Source: an uncultured Opitutia bacterium
Lineage (GTDB): Bacteria; Verrucomicrobiota; Verrucomicrobiae; Opitutales; MB11C04
DNA: 26,632 nucleotides
Direction: 5' to 3'
Assembly (NCBI GenBank): GCA_913048545.1
Contig: CAJWWH010000013.1
Coordinates: 1 to 26,632 of the forward strand
The position numbers were made by a program, and so were the translations under genes. Position 1 is the first letter of the stretch. Each line of letters starts with the position of its first letter. This document shows, piece by piece, positions 24,573 to 26,632 of the stretch. The notes below the pieces were generated by a model, which saw nothing but the letters and a program-made list of their open reading frames with translations, did not search any database and was not told the origin of the DNA.

Positions 24573-25568
24573 ATGAAATTTTATTTCCATCTTTTTCTAG
24601 TCGTCTTGATTTCCCCTTTTTCGAGTATTTGGGCACAGACACCTCCCTCTCCCGTTGTTGTCCCGGGTGGTCAAAATGGGGTTATTGAATTACAACCATC
24701 ACCGGGTGACTACAATGTGGGGCCAACAATCCAATTACAGCCGGTAACGGGTGACTACAATGTGGATCCTTTAATCGAATTACAACCAACTCCGGGTGAT
24801 CAAATCCCGGGTCTTCTTACAGATTTGCAGACAAATGAAATGCCTGCCTCGAACAGTGCAGGAGAGATTCCACATCACGGTTCGGATCCGGATGGGCCGG
24901 TGGTGATGAGTGTTTCGGCCGAGCAGACTGGTGATATGGTGAATGTGAGTTATTCCTTAACCAATTTGCAACCCGCTAATGAAACTGCTTTTGTGGCCGC
25001 TTGGTATAGCATCAACGGAGGGCAGGACTGGAAACCCTGTTCCGAATTAAGTGGTCCCGACCACGGCCCCGGGGTTACTGCGGGTCCATTAAAAACCTTC
25101 ACATGGAATGCTAAAGCTGATTCCCCCGGCACTAATATTCCTCAGGCCATCATTCGGGTAATTGCTACCCGGGGTGAAATCCCTCGCGGATTCATGGGCC
25201 CCGGCAATATTTTGCCTTCCCCCGCAGGAGCACCGATGGGTTTATCCGCTTTTGAGGTTTATGAAATTCATCATCAGCACTACTTGGCTCTGACTGACGG
25301 CAGTGGTATGCGTGCGGATAGTGATTTCCCTTCTTATGTTTACATTGTTGACCAGGGTGGATGGCAAATGAAATCCGTCCTGCGTGGTGGCGGTCCCGAT
25401 GGCCAGGTTGGAAACGCCGATGATGATTATTTTTCCGGTCCCCCGAACTCAAACTGGTCCGAAGCTATTGGTCCTGAAGTTGCCCCCCTTTTCGCTAATC
25501 AGTCAAGCATTGCCCAATGGTTTTCTGGCCATCTACTCGAATCAATTGGAGTATTTTCCAATAATTAA
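24573..25568 (+). CDS. Secreted repeat protein with unknown C-terminal domain
   Basis: A 331-residue exported protein. Signal peptide about 1-22 (SSIWAQ). Residues 38-82 are three 15-residue repeats of the form IELQPxPGDYNVxPx. Residues about 107-200 look like a fibronectin/Ig-type beta sandwich (VNVSYSLTNL ... WYSINGGQDWKPCSEL ... FTWNAKADSPG ... IIRVIATRGE), a motif set seen in other secreted Verrucomicrobia/Bacteroidetes proteins. Residues about 224-328 form a domain that I do not recognise and that recurs in the next gene. A TATACT/TATTAT-like -10 region lies about 30 bases before the ATG. Probably outside the cell or at its surface; role unknown. Confidence 0.8.
   Translation: MKFYFHLFLVVLISPFSSIWAQTPPSPVVVPGGQNGVIELQPSPGDYNVGPTIQLQPVTGDYNVDPLIELQPTPGDQIPGLLTDLQTNEMPASNSAGEIPHHGSDPDGPVVMSVSAEQTGDMVNVSYSLTNLQPANETAFVAAWYSINGGQDWKPCSELSGPDHGPGVTAGPLKTFTWNAKADSPGTNIPQAIIRVIATRGEIPRGFMGPGNILPSPAGAPMGLSAFEVYEIHHQHYLALTDGSGMRADSDFPSYVYIVDQGGWQMKSVLRGGGPDGQVGNADDDYFSGPPNSNWSEAIGPEVAPLFANQSSIAQWFSGHLLESIGVFSNN
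24684..24818 (+). repeat. Three 45-bp coding tandem repeats
   Basis: Units at 24684-24728, 24729-24773 and 24774-24818 each code for 15 residues (IELQPSPGDYNVGPT, IQLQPVTGDYNVDPL, IELQPTPGDQIPGLL). The first two are closest; the third decays after PGD. They are in frame and directly follow the signal peptide region. Confidence 0.9.
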
Positions 25569-25608
25569 TTTAACTGTATATTCCTGTAAATCTGTTTTTG
25601 CTTTTTAA

Positions 25609-26632
25609 ATGTGTAATCAAAGAAAGATGTTTTCATCTATTTTTTTCAAAAAATGGCATAAACTGTATCTGATTTTATTTTCACTTTCGCTCGTTTTACC
25701 AATTCAGGCTAACGAAGTAATTAATGTGAGCGGGGGAAGTTTTAATGCCCCCTTTTACACTTTTACTGACTCAACTGGTGGGGCGATTAACATATCCACC
25801 TTCAGTTTTCAGAAGGGACTAACCTACGATTTTGTCGACGGGGGAGTTTCATCCAGTCATCCATTCATGGTCGGCGAAGATACCGTAAATAATTCCCCCC
25901 ATGTTTCAGGAACACCGCTTAATGGACTGGGCACTACCCTGACCCTGACAATCCCCACGGGTTTTTCCGGATCATTTCTCTATTTTTGTACGGTTCACTC
26001 TTCTATGCAGTCGACTTTTACACTCACTGACGCGGTGACTCCCTCATCCGGGGGCGGGGGCACGACTTACAAGGTCTATCAATTTTCTCATACACAGTAT
26101 CAGGCACTCAAAGACAACAACACTCCGGATCGTGGTGCTTCATCATTCCCCGCTCATGTCGCCATTGTCCTTGAGAGTGGGCAGTGGAAAATGAAAAGAG
26201 TCACACTCTTTTCCGCTGGCACGGATGCACTGAGCCCTGCGGATGATGAATACAATTTGGCATCGGGATCAGATTCCTGGTCTGAATCCATGACGTCCTC
26301 CTTCCTCAATAGTACCCAATCGACCCTTGACACCTTCTTTTCTGCATCGGGATATCCCTTGAAAGGCATCTATTCACCCAGTAGCGGAAACTCTTCTCCG
26401 GGCGGCGGTTACCAAACTCCCAACGGTGGATACACTACCCCATCAGGCGGAAACACTTCTCCCGGCGGGGGGTACCAAACGCCAAGCGGCGGATACACCA
26501 CACCCAGTGGTGGAAACACTTCGCCAAGCGGGGGTTACCAAACGCCAAGCGGCGGATACACCACACCAAGTGGTGGAAACACTACTCCTGGCGGTGGATA
26601 CCAGACTCCAAGTGGTGGATACACTACACCCA
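25609..26632 (+). CDS. Secreted cupredoxin protein with Gly/Thr/Pro repeat tail (partial)
   Basis: At least 341 residues, running off the window. Start is ATG 25609 or ATG 25627; the second follows a purine-rich AAAGAAAG and gives a cleaner signal peptide. Residues about 36-140 form a cupredoxin: His84 in SHPFMVGE and CTVHSSM (Cys127, His130, Met133) match type-1 copper ligands in the amicyanin-like Cx2Hx2M spacing. Residues about 153-256 repeat the domain found at the C-terminus of the upstream gene. Then a low-complexity tail of 21-residue units (heptads such as SGGNTSP, GGGYQTP, SGGYTTP) begins. The gene is 40 bases after its neighbour, so they may be cotranscribed. Likely surface or matrix associated (inference); the missing 3' end hides any anchoring signal. 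Confidence 0.85.
   Translation, partial: MCNQRKMFSSIFFKKWHKLYLILFSLSLVLPIQANEVINVSGGSFNAPFYTFTDSTGGAINISTFSFQKGLTYDFVDGGVSSSHPFMVGEDTVNNSPHVSGTPLNGLGTTLTLTIPTGFSGSFLYFCTVHSSMQSTFTLTDAVTPSSGGGGTTYKVYQFSHTQYQALKDNNTPDRGASSFPAHVAIVLESGQWKMKRVTLFSAGTDALSPADDEYNLASGSDSWSESMTSSFLNSTQSTLDTFFSASGYPLKGIYSPSSGNSSPGGGYQTPNGGYTTPSGGNTSPGGGYQTPSGGYTTPSGGNTSPSGGYQTPSGGYTTPSGGNTTPGGGYQTPSGGYTTP
26380..26632 (+). repeat. 63-bp coding tandem repeat, at least four units
   Basis: Units start at 26380, 26443, 26506 and 26569; a fifth begins at the last base. Each codes for 21 residues made of three heptads of type [SG]GG[NY]xTP. Unit 1 is the most divergent and units 2-4 are nearly alike, so expansion is recent. 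The array probably extends beyond the window and may vary in copy number. Confidence 0.95.

Noticed and set aside
26154..26369. Minus-strand frame of 71 codons inside the cupredoxin gene
   Set aside because: It is antisense to the shared-domain region, which has strong protein-level support from its neighbour.
26380..26632. CRISPR-like regular repeats at the window end
   Set aside because: Units are contiguous without unique spacers and stay in one reading frame, so this is a coding tandem repeat.

Overview
This window reads as chromosomal DNA from a marine-type Verrucomicrobiota, most likely class Opitutia/Puniceicoccales (inference). The main reasons are a planctomycete-type cytochrome (PSCyt1-DUF1549-DUF1553) gene followed directly by a DUF1501 gene, a pairing typical of Planctomycetes-Verrucomicrobia, and many genes without a clear Shine-Dalgarno site, several starting with TTG or GTG. 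Gene density is high, strands alternate often, and no rRNA, tRNA, CRISPR, phage or transposase was seen.

Layout. 1-1058 (minus): exonuclease III (xthA) overlapping a ribD-like start that loses family resemblance before the window edge. 1155-1715 (plus): elongation factor P with Arg at the modified loop position. 1769-3097 (minus): a thymidine-phosphorylase homologue with altered substrate ligands, ended by a strong UUCG-loop terminator. 3234-4979 (plus): argS. 4983-6822 (minus): a secreted NTF2-like protein, a stand-alone DsbD N-terminal-domain protein and an A-type Fe-S carrier; the carrier has a near-consensus promoter that predicts a leaderless mRNA. 6968-11373 (plus): Ser/Thr kinase, rpoN (sigma-54), TsaB-like protein and alanine racemase, closely spaced. 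11380-11973 (minus): an acidic orphan protein. 11974-12378 is the only long non-coding stretch and carries a promoter and dyads.

12379-17705 (plus): a giant PSCyt/DUF1549/LamG-LamG/DUF1553 protein and a Tat-exported DUF1501 protein. 17786-19435 (plus): amgK and murU, the MurNAc-recycling bypass to UDP-MurNAc. 19439-20149 (minus): diheme cytochrome c. 20247-24397: a complete CUT1-type sugar ABC importer, with the ATPase on plus converging on permease-permease-binding protein on minus, and a promoter/operator-like site before the binding protein.

24573-26632 (plus): two adjacent secreted proteins. They have unrelated N-termini (15-residue repeats plus a beta-sandwich; a type-1 copper cupredoxin) but share a roughly 105-residue domain I do not recognise. 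The second protein continues into a 63-bp tandem repeat coding for Gly/Thr/Pro heptads and runs off the window. It is the best candidate here for something undescribed.

Together the genes cover housekeeping (translation, DNA repair, Fe-S assembly, wall precursors and recycling), one signalling/sigma-factor operon, and an outward-facing part (haem proteins, sugar import, a copper protein, repeat-rich secreted proteins) that fits a particle- or polymer-associated heterotroph (inference).
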